Assembly: GCF_000427095.1 (NCBI RefSeq)
Contig: NC_021487.1
Span: 2,501,325 to 2,565,324 of the forward strand
Reading direction: 5' to 3'
Length of the DNA stretch: 64,000 nt
From: Chthonomonas calidirosea T49
GTDB taxonomy: Bacteria > Armatimonadota > Chthonomonadetes > Chthonomonadales > Chthonomonadaceae
Numbering within the stretch: position 1 is the first letter of the stretch; each line of letters begins with the position of its first letter. Below the pieces are notes generated by a model. It was not told the origin of the DNA, searched no databases, and saw only the letters and a program-made list of their open reading frames with translations. The position numbers and the translations under genes were made by a program. Positions 18,015 through 27,300 of the stretch are shown here, piece by piece.

Positions 18015-18042
18015 GAAAAAATAGCGCTTGCTGTATAGCGCT
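18015..18042 (-). terminator. short terminator after PilZ gene
   Basis: On the minus strand AGCGCT (18037-18042) pairs with AGCGCT (18023-18028) across an 8-nt loop and runs into ATTTTTT. The hairpin touches the stop codon of the upstream PilZ gene. Confidence 0.55.
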
Positions 18043-18425
18043 TATTGGGTAGTGGTAAGCTGATAGATGAGAGTTTGTTCTAGACGCAGAGCCTCTTCAA
18101 TGGAGGAGATATCGAACTTGGCCGCGATCTCAAAGAGCGTGTCTGTGAGGGTAAGAAGCTGCTGACAGCGGAGGACGGTCGCCCGGAATTGGAAGGATGC
18201 ATTGCCGGAAGGAGTGGGAAGGATAAAGCGCACCTTCATCGAGGTGGTAGGGGCTATTTCGTGGGGGTATAAAAAGCGCAACCCTCCCGCTCCGATTTCA
18301 ACTCCGTTCGTAACGGTCCAATCTTCGGTCTCCCTGAAGGCGATCTCTACGGGGAAGGTAAGTTTGAGGCGTGCAGAGGCACGTCGTTCAACAAAACAAG
18401 TCGGTGTGGAGCGCGATTTTCCCAT
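18042..18425 (-). CDS. PilZ-domain protein
   Basis: A 127-aa single-domain protein. It has the PilZ arginine motif at the start of the barrel (ERRASARLKLTFPVEI), while the second motif, usually D/NxSxxG, reads EIGAGGLRF and lacks the serine. PilZ domains bind cyclic-di-GMP and pass the signal to motility or polysaccharide machinery. The altered second motif makes ligand binding uncertain. It lies between the HD-GYP/GGDEF gene and a second PilZ gene on the same strand, which supports a role in one signalling unit. A short terminator separates it from the cyclase gene. Confidence 0.75.
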   Translation of the reverse strand: MGKSRSTPTCFVERRASARLKLTFPVEIAFRETEDWTVTNGVEIGAGGLRFLYPHEIAPTTSMKVRFILPTPSGNASFQFRATVLRCQQLLTLTDTLFEIAAKFDISSIEEALRLEQTLIYQLTTTQ

Positions 18426-18472
18426 GATCTTTGGTTCCGTAAAAACTCTTCGTAGGGTATAGGTTTTGAGTG

Positions 18473-19096
18473 TTAGGCCGCCTCCGCGAGCTCATGCAGG
18501 AGGCGCATTAAACACAGCTGATGTACTCTTAACATCCTCGTAAACTTCAGCCCGACCTCATAGGCTCCTTTTCTAGAATCCTTATCCTTTGCCAGGGTAC
18601 AGCGGACCACCGACGCCTCAGCAAAGAGCGGCTCGCCGTCGTTCAGCTCGATACGAAGCCCGATGGCCGTGCCGGCGAGAAGAATCTGTTTGGTTCTTAT
18701 GAGACAGCCACCCTGTGAGATGTCCGTAATGTAGGTGACTTCACCTTCCTCGGGAGCTGCCCTCTGCATCTCTTCCAACGAGGTATGGGGCTTATAGCGA
18801 CCCAAAAAGTTACAGGCAAGACGCTCGGAACGACGTCGTTGTTGGAACCCTAGCCGTTCTTTTGGCACGACAAAAAGGCGATCGCTGCATTTAAGGACGG
18901 TTGTCTCCATCACATAGAGGCCCTCCTCTGCGGCACAGCGAAGGCAGAGTCGTGTGCCCTCTCGAAGGAGGTTGGCCTCGGCTGGGTGGTCGAGTGCGAG
19001 GACGAGCAGCTTGTTATTGGCCTGCTGGACGGTGGCGAGCAGAGGCCGCGACGTGTGGAACAAGCTTATCTCGATAAGATCGCCTATGTCAAACAT
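18473..19096 (-). CDS. YcgR-like flagellar-brake/PilZ protein
   Basis: A 207-aa two-domain protein. Residues about 1-85 form an N-terminal barrel like that of YcgR (MFDIGDLIEISLF, LRCAAEEGLYVMET). Residues about 95-205 form a PilZ domain with both cyclic-di-GMP motifs intact: QRRRSERL and DISQGGCLIRT. The start is taken at ATG 19096, with GAGG about 10 nt upstream; a 36-residue upstream extension has no SD. It probably senses cyclic-di-GMP made by the nearby GGDEF protein and acts on a motor or synthase; no flagellar genes are visible here. Confidence 0.8.
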   Translation of the reverse strand: MFDIGDLIEISLFHTSRPLLATVQQANNKLLVLALDHPAEANLLREGTRLCLRCAAEEGLYVMETTVLKCSDRLFVVPKERLGFQQRRRSERLACNFLGRYKPHTSLEEMQRAAPEEGEVTYITDISQGGCLIRTKQILLAGTAIGLRIELNDGEPLFAEASVVRCTLAKDKDSRKGAYEVGLKFTRMLRVHQLCLMRLLHELAEAA

Positions 19097-19384
19097 AGAA
19101 TCATATCCTCGGGGAGACCGCCAAATAAAGTAAGCGATTGCGATGCGGAAGCACCTCGCGTTTATTATCGGTGAGTTTGGGTTAGAAACAGAGGAAGATT
19201 CCACTTTGCAAGCAGCCAGTTCACGTGGAGGAAGGCAAGCTGCTTATCCTCCAACCCGCCTTTGTAGGAAAATGATGTTCCCTTAAGACCCCTGCATTCT
19301 TTAGGACACGGCCGACCCTAATCGGTTTTAGTTTAGGGCCGAGGGTTGAAATCGGCGGGGATGACATTAGGGAGATGGCGTTGC

Positions 19385-20112
19385 CTATCTACCGGCTCGA
19401 CGCCAGCCGATGCCGGTCTGTTGGGGCAAATGATGAATGAGCTTTTCTGAAATAAGCGCATAGCTTGGTGGCAGCGGTGCAGCCCATCCCATTAAGCGAG
19501 CTGGGTCTAAACAACAGGTGAGATCGGTGATTTGGGAGGCTTTGTCATCGAACGGGCCGAGATTAGCTTGATGATATCGTTTATACCCTAGACGACGTGC
19601 ATAGGCCTCAGTGGGCAAGTCGGCCAAAGGAACCAAGCCGAACACGCTATCTATAAACTTCACGACGCTGGCTGTATCGCCCGAGGCGTGTGCAATGTAG
19701 TGTGTACGGGCATAGGGAGACAGAAAAAGTAGGGGCACGCGCGGTCCGTCTGAAAGCCAATGTCCGTCGGGCCCTAAGGCGCGCAGCGGGGGTGGAACAT
19801 GGTCATAATCGCCCTCGCTGTCATCCCAGGTAATGATGATCGCGCAGTGACGCCAATAAGGACTCTTTGCGATCTGATTGACACATTCGGCAACAAAGGC
19901 CTCGCTGATCTGCGAGTCGGAGTCGCCTGGGTGGTCATCGTCTCCAAGAAAACGCCCAGTGCCTTGCCGGATGACGGCAGACGATGGAGACGGAGCGCAG
20001 CGAAAAATTCTCTTAGGCCTTGCAGATGGGTAGCAAGCGTTGGGGCGTTACTGAACGGGGTGCAGAAGCCATTGCGTGGGGCCGCTTTGGGCGCCGATAA
20101 TAATGCCCCGCG
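19385..20112 (-). pseudogene. remnant of an acid-phosphatase/phospholipase-C type phosphoesterase
   Basis: The distal part reads as a phosphoesterase C-terminus: GDDDHPGDSDSQ, SPYWRHCAIIITWDDSEGDYDH and VPLLFLSPYAR, ending in a stop at 19385. The proximal part (ARNGFCTPFSNAP, HLQGLREFFAALR) is in another frame; the break falls near 19970-19985. The first frame begins just after a stop at 20113-20115 and no N-terminal half exists. So it is a 5'-truncated, frameshifted pseudogene lying 32 bp beyond the antiporter gene. It is not a close copy of the intact phosphoesterase at the right edge: the DDSEGDYDHVPPP region differs from EDDSQSGVDHVDAH. Confidence 0.75.
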
Positions 20113-20144
20113 CTACCGAGATCGGCAGCATACTGTTGTTTCTG

Positions 20145-21194
20145 CTAACCACCAACGAAGTAGAAGGTAATGGCCAGAATGGCGTAGACGCCGAGAAGTT
20201 GTGCTCCCTCAAGCCAGTGGGTTTGTCCATCGCTGACGATGCGAATGGCGATGAGGATGGCCATGGTGAGGGCGACGAGTTCGGAAGCGGTGAAAAGAAT
20301 GGTGAGTGGGTGGTTCCAAATGAGGCTAGAAAAAACGGCTACGGGGGTAACAAACATGGCGATCTGAATAGAAGATGAAGCGACGATGTCGAGGCTAACA
20401 GCCATTTGGTTGCGCAGCGCCATTGTAATAGCGGTGCTATGTTCCGCCGCGTTTCCTAGAATGGGCAGCAGAATGAGACCAGCGAACATGCGATTGAAAT
20501 GGAGGATGTGGAGGGCGGGCTCGAGAAGCCCAATAAGGAGCTCACTCTCTAGCGCGACAACCACAGTGCTAGCAAAAAGAATGAAGCTGGCCTTTGTTGC
20601 TGACCACTTGGGTTTCTCCTGGGTCTCTCCTGTTGGAAAAAGATGGCGGTGGGTGCGGAGGGCGAAGAAGAGCCCAGCCCCATAAAGTACCAGCAGTACC
20701 GCGGATACCCATAGGCTCAGTGGCATGAGCGCTGCCGCTTGCAGATTTTTTTCTGGCAGATGAGCGCTCTGTACCAATAGAGCAGGAGTGAGAAGGGCGA
20801 TAACGGCAAGACTCATGGAGGTGATATGGGCCTGAGCCACTTCGGAGCTAAAGGTGAGTAGATTTTGTCGAAAGCCTCCTAAAAGCGCGGAAAATCCGAG
20901 CACCAACAACACGTTGCCAATGATCGAACCGATGAGCGAAGCGCGCACCACGGTCAGTTCATTATGTTGAAGCGCGACGAGGGTGATCACGATCTCGGTG
21001 GCGTTGCCGAAGGTTGCGTTCAGTAGCCCGCCAATGAGAGGTCCGCGGGATGCCGCAAGCGACTCGGTGGCCTCGCCTAAAAGCCCGGCCAAAGGGATGA
21101 GGGCGAGCCCAGAGGTAAGAAAAACCCATAGGGGCGGAACGTGCAATAGATACAGCACAAGGCTAACCGGCACAAAGATAAGCAGCCGGTACAT
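20145..21194 (-). CDS. Ca2+/H+ antiporter (CaxA/ChaA family)
   Basis: A 349-aa protein with about 11 membrane segments. It has the two alpha-repeat signatures of the cation/Ca2+ exchanger family: GGLLNATFGNATEIVITLVAL in the first half and LLPILGNAAEHSTAITMA in the second, each with the transport glutamate. It exports Ca2+ in exchange for protons across the inner membrane. The start is the ATG at 21194 (AGAAAGG upstream). The frame's upstream extension to 21254 is rejected because a terminator hairpin of the preceding gene lies in it. The gene is last in the 26093-20145 run but probably has its own promoter after that terminator. Confidence 0.88.
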   Translation of the reverse strand: MYRLLIFVPVSLVLYLLHVPPLWVFLTSGLALIPLAGLLGEATESLAASRGPLIGGLLNATFGNATEIVITLVALQHNELTVVRASLIGSIIGNVLLVLGFSALLGGFRQNLLTFSSEVAQAHITSMSLAVIALLTPALLVQSAHLPEKNLQAAALMPLSLWVSAVLLVLYGAGLFFALRTHRHLFPTGETQEKPKWSATKASFILFASTVVVALESELLIGLLEPALHILHFNRMFAGLILLPILGNAAEHSTAITMALRNQMAVSLDIVASSSIQIAMFVTPVAVFSSLIWNHPLTILFTASELVALTMAILIAIRIVSDGQTHWLEGAQLLGVYAILAITFYFVGG

Positions 21195-21222
21195 AGGCAA
21201 ACCTTTCTCATCAACTGGTTTC

Positions 21223-21264
21223 AAAAAAGCAGAGACGAGGGCTACGAAAAGCACAAAGCCCTCG
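21223..21264 (-). terminator. terminator between PKD/collagen-like gene and Ca2+/H+ antiporter
   Basis: Arms CGAGGGCT (21236-21243) and AGCCCTCG (21257-21264) pair over 8 bp. On the minus strand the hairpin is followed after 7 nt by TTTTTT (21223-21228). Confidence 0.65.
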
Positions 21265-21310
21265 CTCCGCTAGAGGTCACAGCGTCTCTACGTCGCTCAC
21301 AGGAGGCTAA

Positions 21311-22321
21311 CTATTGGTGCACATGTACATGGAACGTGCTTTTAGCCAAAATGCGACCGGTGTAGGGGTCCATTGCCATAACGGTTGCGGTGTAATCGCC
21401 CTCCACGTAGTAGGCATGACGTACGGCACGTCCTTCCGATTCCAACTGGATGCCATCGGAAGCATCCCAGTCCCACCAGATCTTGAGGGGGCGGATGCCG
21501 GCAGTAGGATAGACGGAGTAGGTGATCATCTGTCCAACACCCACAAGCTGCTCCGGCAGACTCAGCCCACTAACAGGCGATTGATCGATAACGACGGCGA
21601 TACGCCCCACATTGAAATTAGCAGGCGCATCGCCGAAAAGGCGAATTTGGGCGATCTGAGCATCGTCTGCACTTAGGTCTGGCAGTGCGCTCACTGGGAT
21701 GCTGAGCATGTACCAGTTATTATTTTGAGAGGCATAGGATAGTGGCAAAAGCGCCTCTGTTTTTTTGCCGTTGGTGGTGACCAGCTCTACTCGAAAGTTC
21801 TGTAGCACAGCTTTGCGGGTACTGGTGTTAAACCCACCACGAGCGCCTGGGTAGCCCGGATAGCCTGGGAAACCGGGGAATCCTGTTGGGCCGGTGGGTG
21901 GGAACCCCGGATAGCCCATCGGCCCTCCGTAGCCGGGGTAGCGCCCATTATAGCCCGGTATACCGTTGTTCTGGTTGTTGGGTAGGTAGACCGCGAAGGT
22001 AAGATAAGCATCGGGGTTAGATAGGTAGGGTGCGAGATTCACAGGGGTTTTTAGAGCGAGGCCGCCGCCTTGATAGTAGCCTTGCGTCGCAATGCTAAAA
22101 GAGGTTGTGCCGGTGTAGGCAAGATTCGTATCTGGCTTGATGCTGCCGCTGCCGATGGGAAAAAGCGTGTAGGCGCTGGCGCTCATAACCCCATTATAGA
22201 TATCGAGGCCGCTTTGGGCACGACTCGGTACTGCTGTGGTAAGCAGCGCCATGGTGGCGCCTAGGCCTGCCACAACAGAGAGTATGCCATGACTTTTTAG
22301 AGCGACGATAGAACTCTTCAT
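21311..22321 (-). CDS. secreted protein with collagen-like Gly-Pro-Tyr tract and PKD-like domain
   Basis: A 336-aa protein of unknown function. A signal peptide covers about residues 1-36 (VAGLGATMALLTTAVPSRAQS). A beta-rich domain (about 37-120) precedes a low-complexity tract (about 118-165) built of G-x-P/G-P-x triplets, such as GFPGFPGYPGYPGARGG. A second beta domain follows (about 165-240), and a C-terminal PKD-like domain with WWDWDASDG and VRHAYYVEGDYTATVMAMD. The ATG is two nt after the stop of ymdB, and GGAGACTC in the ymdB tail is the only SD, so the two are translationally coupled. The tract suggests an extended surface or matrix protein. Confidence 0.75.
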   Translation of the reverse strand: MKSSIVALKSHGILSVVAGLGATMALLTTAVPSRAQSGLDIYNGVMSASAYTLFPIGSGSIKPDTNLAYTGTTSFSIATQGYYQGGGLALKTPVNLAPYLSNPDAYLTFAVYLPNNQNNGIPGYNGRYPGYGGPMGYPGFPPTGPTGFPGFPGYPGYPGARGGFNTSTRKAVLQNFRVELVTTNGKKTEALLPLSYASQNNNWYMLSIPVSALPDLSADDAQIAQIRLFGDAPANFNVGRIAVVIDQSPVSGLSLPEQLVGVGQMITYSVYPTAGIRPLKIWWDWDASDGIQLESEGRAVRHAYYVEGDYTATVMAMDPYTGRILAKSTFHVHVHQ

Positions 22322-22323
22322 GC

Positions 22324-23133
22324 TTAAGAGTCTCCTCTTTGATGGATATATTCTGGTCTTTGTATGCGATGAATACGATGTGCCCTGCCGGTTTCTGTAT
22401 CTAGCTCCACAAGAACGCCGGAAAGTTGTGCAGGCCCTTCGGCCACCTCCATGCGTACAGGCAGCAGCGTGCGGAATCGCTCGAGCACCACGTTGCAGTC
22501 CATGCCGATGATCGAGTCGATCGGCCCGGTCATTCCCACATCGGTGAGGTAGGCGCTGCCTTTGGGCAGAATGCGTTCATCGGCCGTTTGGACATGTGTG
22601 TGTGTGCCGATAACTGCGCCGACCTTGCCATCTAAGTGCCATCCGAGCGCCTGTTTTTCAGATGTGGCCTCCGCATGGAAATCCACTAAAATTATAGACG
22701 TTTGCGAACGGAGTAAGGTTAGTAGATCATCCGCCGTTCGAAACGGATCATCCACCGGATCCATAAAAGTGCGCCCCTGAAGGACAAGAACGCCGACGGG
22801 CGCTTTTTGTGTTGGATAGATACCCCATCCTCGTCCGGGCACGAGGGGTGGGTAGTTGGCCGGGCGCAGAAGGCGTGCTTCGGTATCGAGCATCGGGTAG
22901 ATATCGCGTTTCCCCCAGGCGTGGTTGCCTAAGGTCAACACATCGGCTCCGGCCTCCAACATCTCTGTAGCGAGGGCCGGGGTGATGCCGATGCCACCTG
23001 CCGCGTTCTCGGCATTTACCACCACAAAATCCGCTTGCAACTCTTCCCGAAGCGGCTTTAGCAGATGCAGTAAAAGCTCGCGTCCCGGTCGTCCCACGAC
23101 GTCGCCTATCATAAGTAGGCGGAGGTGCGGCAT
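22324..23133 (-). CDS. ymdB: YmdB family metallophosphoesterase
   Basis: A 269-aa calcineurin-like phosphodiesterase. It shows the family order GDVVGRPGR, NAENAAGGIGI, TLGNHAWGKRD, VDFHAEATSEK and GTHTHVQTADE, with metal ligands Asp, Asn and His in place. Bacillus YmdB hydrolyses 2',3'-cyclic nucleotides and influences biofilm and motility decisions. It starts 15 nt after the RNase Y stop, with GGAGGA before the ATG; rny-ymdB adjacency is conserved in many bacteria. Length is normal for the family (about 260-265 aa). Confidence 0.93.
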   Translation of the reverse strand: MPHLRLLMIGDVVGRPGRELLLHLLKPLREELQADFVVVNAENAAGGIGITPALATEMLEAGADVLTLGNHAWGKRDIYPMLDTEARLLRPANYPPLVPGRGWGIYPTQKAPVGVLVLQGRTFMDPVDDPFRTADDLLTLLRSQTSIILVDFHAEATSEKQALGWHLDGKVGAVIGTHTHVQTADERILPKGSAYLTDVGMTGPIDSIIGMDCNVVLERFRTLLPVRMEVAEGPAQLSGVLVELDTETGRAHRIHRIQRPEYIHQRGDS

Positions 23134-23148
23134 GTCCTCCCTTCTCCT

Positions 23149-24732
23149 TTAGCGTGCATAGTCTACCGCACGCGATTCACGGATAACCGTTATTTTGATC
23201 TGGCCAGGGTACTCCACCTGCTCTTCGATGCGGCGGGCCATTTCACGTGCCAGCTGCATGGCGGCCAGATCGTCCACTTTCTCCGGTTTGACGATCACCC
23301 GTATTTCGCGTCCGGCTTGCACGGCAAACGTTTTTTCCACGCCCTCAAAGCTATCTCCTATCTCCTCTAGCGCTTTCACGCGACGCACGTAAGTTTCTAA
23401 AGCCTCCCGACGCGCCCCCGGGCGGGAGGCGGATATCTGATCGGCACAGATCACCAAGTGCGCCTCCATAGAAGTCGGCTCGACGTCGTGATGGTGGGCC
23501 TCGGCGGCATGGGCTACCGCTTCCGACTCGTGATAGCGCCGAAGGATTTCACCCGATATGAGGGCATGTGGGCCCTCCATTTCAAAGTCTACCGCTTTCC
23601 CTATATCGTGCAGCAAACCAGCGCGTTTAGCCACCTGGATGTCGGCGCCCACTTCAGCTGCTAGCAGACTGCAGAGGTGAGATACCTCGATGGAGTGGCT
23701 CAACACGTTTTGGCCATATGAGGTTCGGTATTTCAGCTTGCCCAACAGGTGCACGATCTCGGCAGGAAGGCCGGTAACGCCCGTTTCAAGAACGGCGCGC
23801 TCTCCCGCTTCGCGAATGCGTTCTTCTACCTCCTGTTCCGCTCTGTGTACGATCTCCTCAATGCGGCCTGGATGGATGCGACCATCAATGATCAGGTTGG
23901 TGAGGGCGATGCGAGCGATCTCGCGGCGCACTGGATCGAAGCAGGAGAGCACCACAGCCTCCGGCGTATCGTCAATAATGAGGTCTACGCCAGTTAAGGT
24001 CTCGAAGGCACGGATATTTCGACCTTCTCTCCCAATGATGCGCCCTTTCATTTCGTCGTTAGGAAGGGGCACAACGGAAACGGTGGTTTCCGATGTCTGC
24101 TCCACCGCACAACGTTGGATGGCATCTACCAAAACCTGCCGTGCGCGTTGTAGGCCCTCTTTGCGCGCTTCCTCCTCGATCTCGCGAATGCGTCGAGCGG
24201 CCTCGTGGCGACATTCCTCCTCTACAAGGTGTAAAAATGTCGCTCGTGCCTCTTCTCGTGTAAGCCCTGAAAGCCGTTCTAATTCCATGACCTGTTGCTG
24301 ACGCAAGGTTTCCACCTCCCTCTGCGCAGCAGCTAGGGCTTCCTCTCGTTGTTCGAGCGATCGGGCCTGCGCGTCTATACTTTCCGCACGACGATCGAGA
24401 CTCTCTTCGCGTTGCGCTAGTCTCCGCTCCAGCCTCTGAAGTTCGGCTCGCTTCTCCCGGTTTTCGTTTTCAATCTCAGCTCGCAGCCGAATCGACTCCT
24501 CGCGGGCGTCGAGAAGCGCTTTACGGCGCGTCTCCTCCGCCTCTCTTAACGCTTGTTCTCTCAGGCGTTGAGCCTCTTCCGACTGTGTGTGAAGCAGTGC
24601 TTGTAGCTGAGCACGCTCCTCTATTAAGCGACGACCAATGAAGAAGTGTTCTAAGAAATATCCAAGGAAGGCTCCACAGAGCGCTCCCAGAACAACCGCT
24701 ATCTGTAAAACCGATACTCCGACGTGTGGCAA
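23149..24732 (-). CDS. rny: ribonuclease Y
   Basis: A 527-aa membrane-bound endoribonuclease that starts mRNA decay. Residues about 5-27 form the N-terminal membrane anchor, about 30-190 a long Arg/Glu-rich coiled coil, about 215-275 a KH domain ([17 protein letters not shown]), and about 340-440 an HD domain ([18 protein letters not shown]). Length matches the family (about 520 aa). The start is TTG at 24732 with GGAGG 8 nt upstream; no ATG/GTG is better placed. It sits between recX and ymdB on one strand and is probably cotranscribed with both. Confidence 0.95.
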   Translation of the reverse strand: MPHVGVSVLQIAVVLGALCGAFLGYFLEHFFIGRRLIEERAQLQALLHTQSEEAQRLREQALREAEETRRKALLDAREESIRLRAEIENENREKRAELQRLERRLAQREESLDRRAESIDAQARSLEQREEALAAAQREVETLRQQQVMELERLSGLTREEARATFLHLVEEECRHEAARRIREIEEEARKEGLQRARQVLVDAIQRCAVEQTSETTVSVVPLPNDEMKGRIIGREGRNIRAFETLTGVDLIIDDTPEAVVLSCFDPVRREIARIALTNLIIDGRIHPGRIEEIVHRAEQEVEERIREAGERAVLETGVTGLPAEIVHLLGKLKYRTSYGQNVLSHSIEVSHLCSLLAAEVGADIQVAKRAGLLHDIGKAVDFEMEGPHALISGEILRRYHESEAVAHAAEAHHHDVEPTSMEAHLVICADQISASRPGARREALETYVRRVKALEEIGDSFEGVEKTFAVQAGREIRVIVKPEKVDDLAAMQLAREMARRIEEQVEYPGQIKITVIRESRAVDYAR

Positions 24733-24811
24733 CTCTTCTACCTCCAGAAAGCTCTGCGAGATTCGCGGCTTTCCTCAGAGGCGAAGCAAAGACACGGCGT
24801 AAAGTGATTTA

Positions 24812-25294
24812 TTATTTAGACGTAAGCTCTTCTAATACCTTCTTTATGATCGTGTTGTCAAATCCACGCCGTGCCAAAAAGGCAGCACAGCGCCTTTTTT
24901 CTGCCAAAAGCGCTTCACCTTCTAGGTGAGCTAAACTGCCCGGAGGCCATCGGCGTGCAACGGCTGCGCGCGCTCTCTGTAGCTCCGCTTCGGGATCGAG
25001 CGGAGGCAATGTCGTTTCGAGCAGATCTTGCGTCAATCCACGCGCTTTCAGCTCTTCCACAAGGCGCCGTCTCCCATAACGCTTTCGATCAGCCCTATCC
25101 GCTACCCAGTCTTGGGCAAACCTCGCGTCATCAAGCCACCCACGCGCTTTTAGCTCCTCGATAACCTGTGCAATGATATCGTCCGGACAGCCGTGTTTCG
25201 CTAAGCGTCGCTCGATTTGGGCTTGGCTACAGGCCGAACGCGCTAAAGCACGCAAAGCTATTGCTCGTGCCGTCTTTAACCTCTCTTCATCCAA
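24812..25294 (-). CDS. recX: RecA regulator RecX
   Basis: A 160-aa protein of three-helix repeats typical of RecX: ALRALARSACSQAQIERRLAKHG, the central DDARFAQDWVADRADRKRYGRRRLVEELKARG type block and a C-terminal FLARRGFDNTIIKKVLEE. RecX caps or destabilises RecA filaments. recA itself is not in the window. The start is TTG at 25294, 16 nt after the PhnP-like gene, with GGAGG about 11 nt upstream. It is likely an operon member with the hydrolase before it and rny after it (79 nt gap). Confidence 0.87.
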   Translation of the reverse strand: MDEERLKTARAIALRALARSACSQAQIERRLAKHGCPDDIIAQVIEELKARGWLDDARFAQDWVADRADRKRYGRRRLVEELKARGLTQDLLETTLPPLDPEAELQRARAAVARRWPPGSLAHLEGEALLAEKRRCAAFLARRGFDNTIIKKVLEELTSK

Positions 25295-25310
25295 AGAGTC
25301 TACTACCTCC

Positions 25311-26093
25311 TTACTCTAAGCGGATCACCTGTCCATCATAGGCCGGGTTTACATGAGCCGGCGTCTCCGCACAGAGGGTGGTGTGGTCAAAATGATGGGA
25401 AAGATGTGTCAGCAGTGCCTGCTTCGGTTGCAGTTGTTCAATAACCTCTAGTGTCTGCCAAAGACCGAAGTGGGTTGGGTGCGGATCGTAACGTACGGCA
25501 TCTATGATGAGCAGATCGAGATGGTAAAGTTTTTCCATGGCTTCGGGGGGAATATGGCTCACATCGGTGACGTAGGCCATGCAGCTCTGTGTTTGGGGGT
25601 TGCGGAAGCGATAGGCCAGCACAGGAAGGTGACCATGCAGCACATAGAAGGCCTCAACGATTAGGCCGCACAACTCCATGGGCGATTGCACTTCAAAAAG
25701 CTGTAAGCGGGGCTTGCCTCCACCGGCTTGAGTCTCTATGAAAACATACCGAAAGACACGGCGGATGTCTTCCAAGGTGGAAGCATCGCCGTAGATGGGT
25801 ATCTCTTTGCCCATGAGGTCGTTGTAGCGACGAAGATCGTCAAGCCCCATCAGGTGGTCGGCGTGTGTATGGGTGAAGAGAACAGCATCTACCGTGCGTA
25901 GGTTGCAGGCAATCGCCTGCAAACGGAGTTCGGGCGGAGTATCAACCAAAATCGTGCCATTGGGGCCTTTAACGGCAATGGAGGGTCTTGTGCGTTTGTT
26001 ACGTGGGTCGTTCGAACGACATACGGCACAATCACAGCCGATCATGGGCACACCATGCGATGTACCGCTGCCTAGTATGATGATCTCTAGCAA
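25311..26093 (-). CDS. PhnP-like metallo-beta-lactamase fold phosphodiesterase
   Basis: A 260-aa MBL-fold hydrolase. It has the metal motif THTHADHLMGLDDLRR, a GSGTSHGVP start typical of the PhnP/RNase Z side of the superfamily, an early cysteine pair (IGCDCAVCRSND, as in the PhnP structural zinc site), VTDVSHIP, and a final LLTHLSHHFDH. PhnP cleaves cyclic phosphodiesters from phosphonate breakdown, but no other phn genes are seen. General phosphodiesterase activity is the safe statement. The ATG is at 26093. Confidence 0.82.
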   Translation of the reverse strand: MLEIIILGSGTSHGVPMIGCDCAVCRSNDPRNKRTRPSIAVKGPNGTILVDTPPELRLQAIACNLRTVDAVLFTHTHADHLMGLDDLRRYNDLMGKEIPIYGDASTLEDIRRVFRYVFIETQAGGGKPRLQLFEVQSPMELCGLIVEAFYVLHGHLPVLAYRFRNPQTQSCMAYVTDVSHIPPEAMEKLYHLDLLIIDAVRYDPHPTHFGLWQTLEVIEQLQPKQALLTHLSHHFDHTTLCAETPAHVNPAYDGQVIRLE

Positions 26094-26179
26094 GGCGTTA
26101 AACTTTCCCCTAAATTTTGTAGAGCATTATGTAATCGATCTATCGAGGAGGGTCTCGGCCTTGACGAATGGCCTACTCT

Positions 26180-27268
26180 TTAGCCTGAAACCTCTGCAGC
26201 GTTTGTAAGGGGCAAGGTGATTGATTTTCCGGTCTGTAGCGAACGGTAGACAGCCTCGACGACCTCCACCACATCGGCTCCGTGTGTTCCTGGTGAATAG
26301 AGGGAGCCATAACCGAGTATCGCGCTAACGAAATTGGCCACCGGTCCCTCAACTGGCAGCATATCTGCCTCTTTGAAACGGCGCACTTGCTGCTCGTGCA
26401 GGGTAATGCTGGTTTCAAACTCCCAGTGGTTCACGGTAACGGTTCCCCCGGTGCAGGCAAAGATATGGCGCAGGCGGCGATTAACGAATTTACTATCTCC
26501 AATAGTGGTGATGTTGGCGAACGCGGCGTTATCGAGCTCCAGGCTCACCGAGATGCGCATGTCAGAGGGGTAGTTGTCGGCGACAGCCGTTACCCGTTTT
26601 ACTCGCCTGCCTGTCGTCCAGAGCAGTTCTGAAACAAGATGCGAGCCGCCATCTATAAAGTAGCCCCCACCGGTAAGGTTCGGATCGGCACGAAAGAGGG
26701 AGGGAGGTACAACGCCGGGCAGATTTTCTGGCAGGGGCGCTTTACCGAAAAGTGGCTCTGCCGAACTACACCAAAATAGCGAGGCTGCCTCTAGCTCGCC
26801 CATGCGCTCGTCGTGAAGCGCTCGGCGAATCTGATGGCAATGAGCCCAATGCGGGGGGTTTAACGCCACCGCCAACTTGAGGCCTTTCGCTTCGGCCAAA
26901 GCGTTCAACTCCTGCGCTTCCACGGCACGCACAGCCATCGGTTTTTCAACGAGAACATGAAGCCCGCGTTCCAGTGCCGCTTTTGCCTGCTCGTAGTGGA
27001 GAGCATGAGGAGTTGCGATCACTACGGCATCTAGAGGAACCTCCTCAAGCATCTGTCTCCAATCGGCGTAGGCGCGTTCGGGGGGAAGATGGAAAAAGGC
27101 GGCCAGTCGCGCCCTCGCCTCCGGGTCACGGCGACAGAACGCTTCCAAGCGCGCTTCGGGGCACTTCAGGATGTCCGGAATATGGCGGCGTGAGGCGAAG
27201 TTCCCCGCCCCGATAACGCCCATTCGAACCACCTTTTTGGCGGCCACTCCCTCTGAGGCTACTGTCAT
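26180..27268 (-). CDS. cytoplasmic Gfo/Idh/MocA family oxidoreductase
   Basis: A 362-aa NAD(P)-dependent dehydrogenase. It has the Rossmann motif GVIGAGNFASRRHIP, VIATPHALHYEQA, the family EKPMAVRA, and a C-terminal domain with GGGYFIDGGSHLVSELLW. Unlike the homologue at 14591 it lacks a Tat signal. The substrate is probably a sugar or cyclitol. The ATG at 27268 has GGAGGG about 7 nt upstream. A minus-strand promoter candidate (TTGCGA, 17-nt gap, TAATAT; 27301-27329) lies in the divergent gap with ftsK. Confidence 0.85.
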   Translation of the reverse strand: MTVASEGVAAKKVVRMGVIGAGNFASRRHIPDILKCPEARLEAFCRRDPEARARLAAFFHLPPERAYADWRQMLEEVPLDAVVIATPHALHYEQAKAALERGLHVLVEKPMAVRAVEAQELNALAEAKGLKLAVALNPPHWAHCHQIRRALHDERMGELEAASLFWCSSAEPLFGKAPLPENLPGVVPPSLFRADPNLTGGGYFIDGGSHLVSELLWTTGRRVKRVTAVADNYPSDMRISVSLELDNAAFANITTIGDSKFVNRRLRHIFACTGGTVTVNHWEFETSITLHEQQVRRFKEADMLPVEGPVANFVSAILGYGSLYSPGTHGADVVEVVEAVYRSLQTGKSITLPLTNAAEVSG

Positions 27269-27300
27269 TTTGCACCCTCCAGCAGGCTCCTTTTGCTATC

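Noticed and set aside
21195-21254. Longer N-terminus of the Ca2+/H+ antiporter
   Set aside because: The segment contains the T-run and hairpin of the preceding gene's terminator; the ATG at 21194 has an SD and is followed by the first membrane helix.
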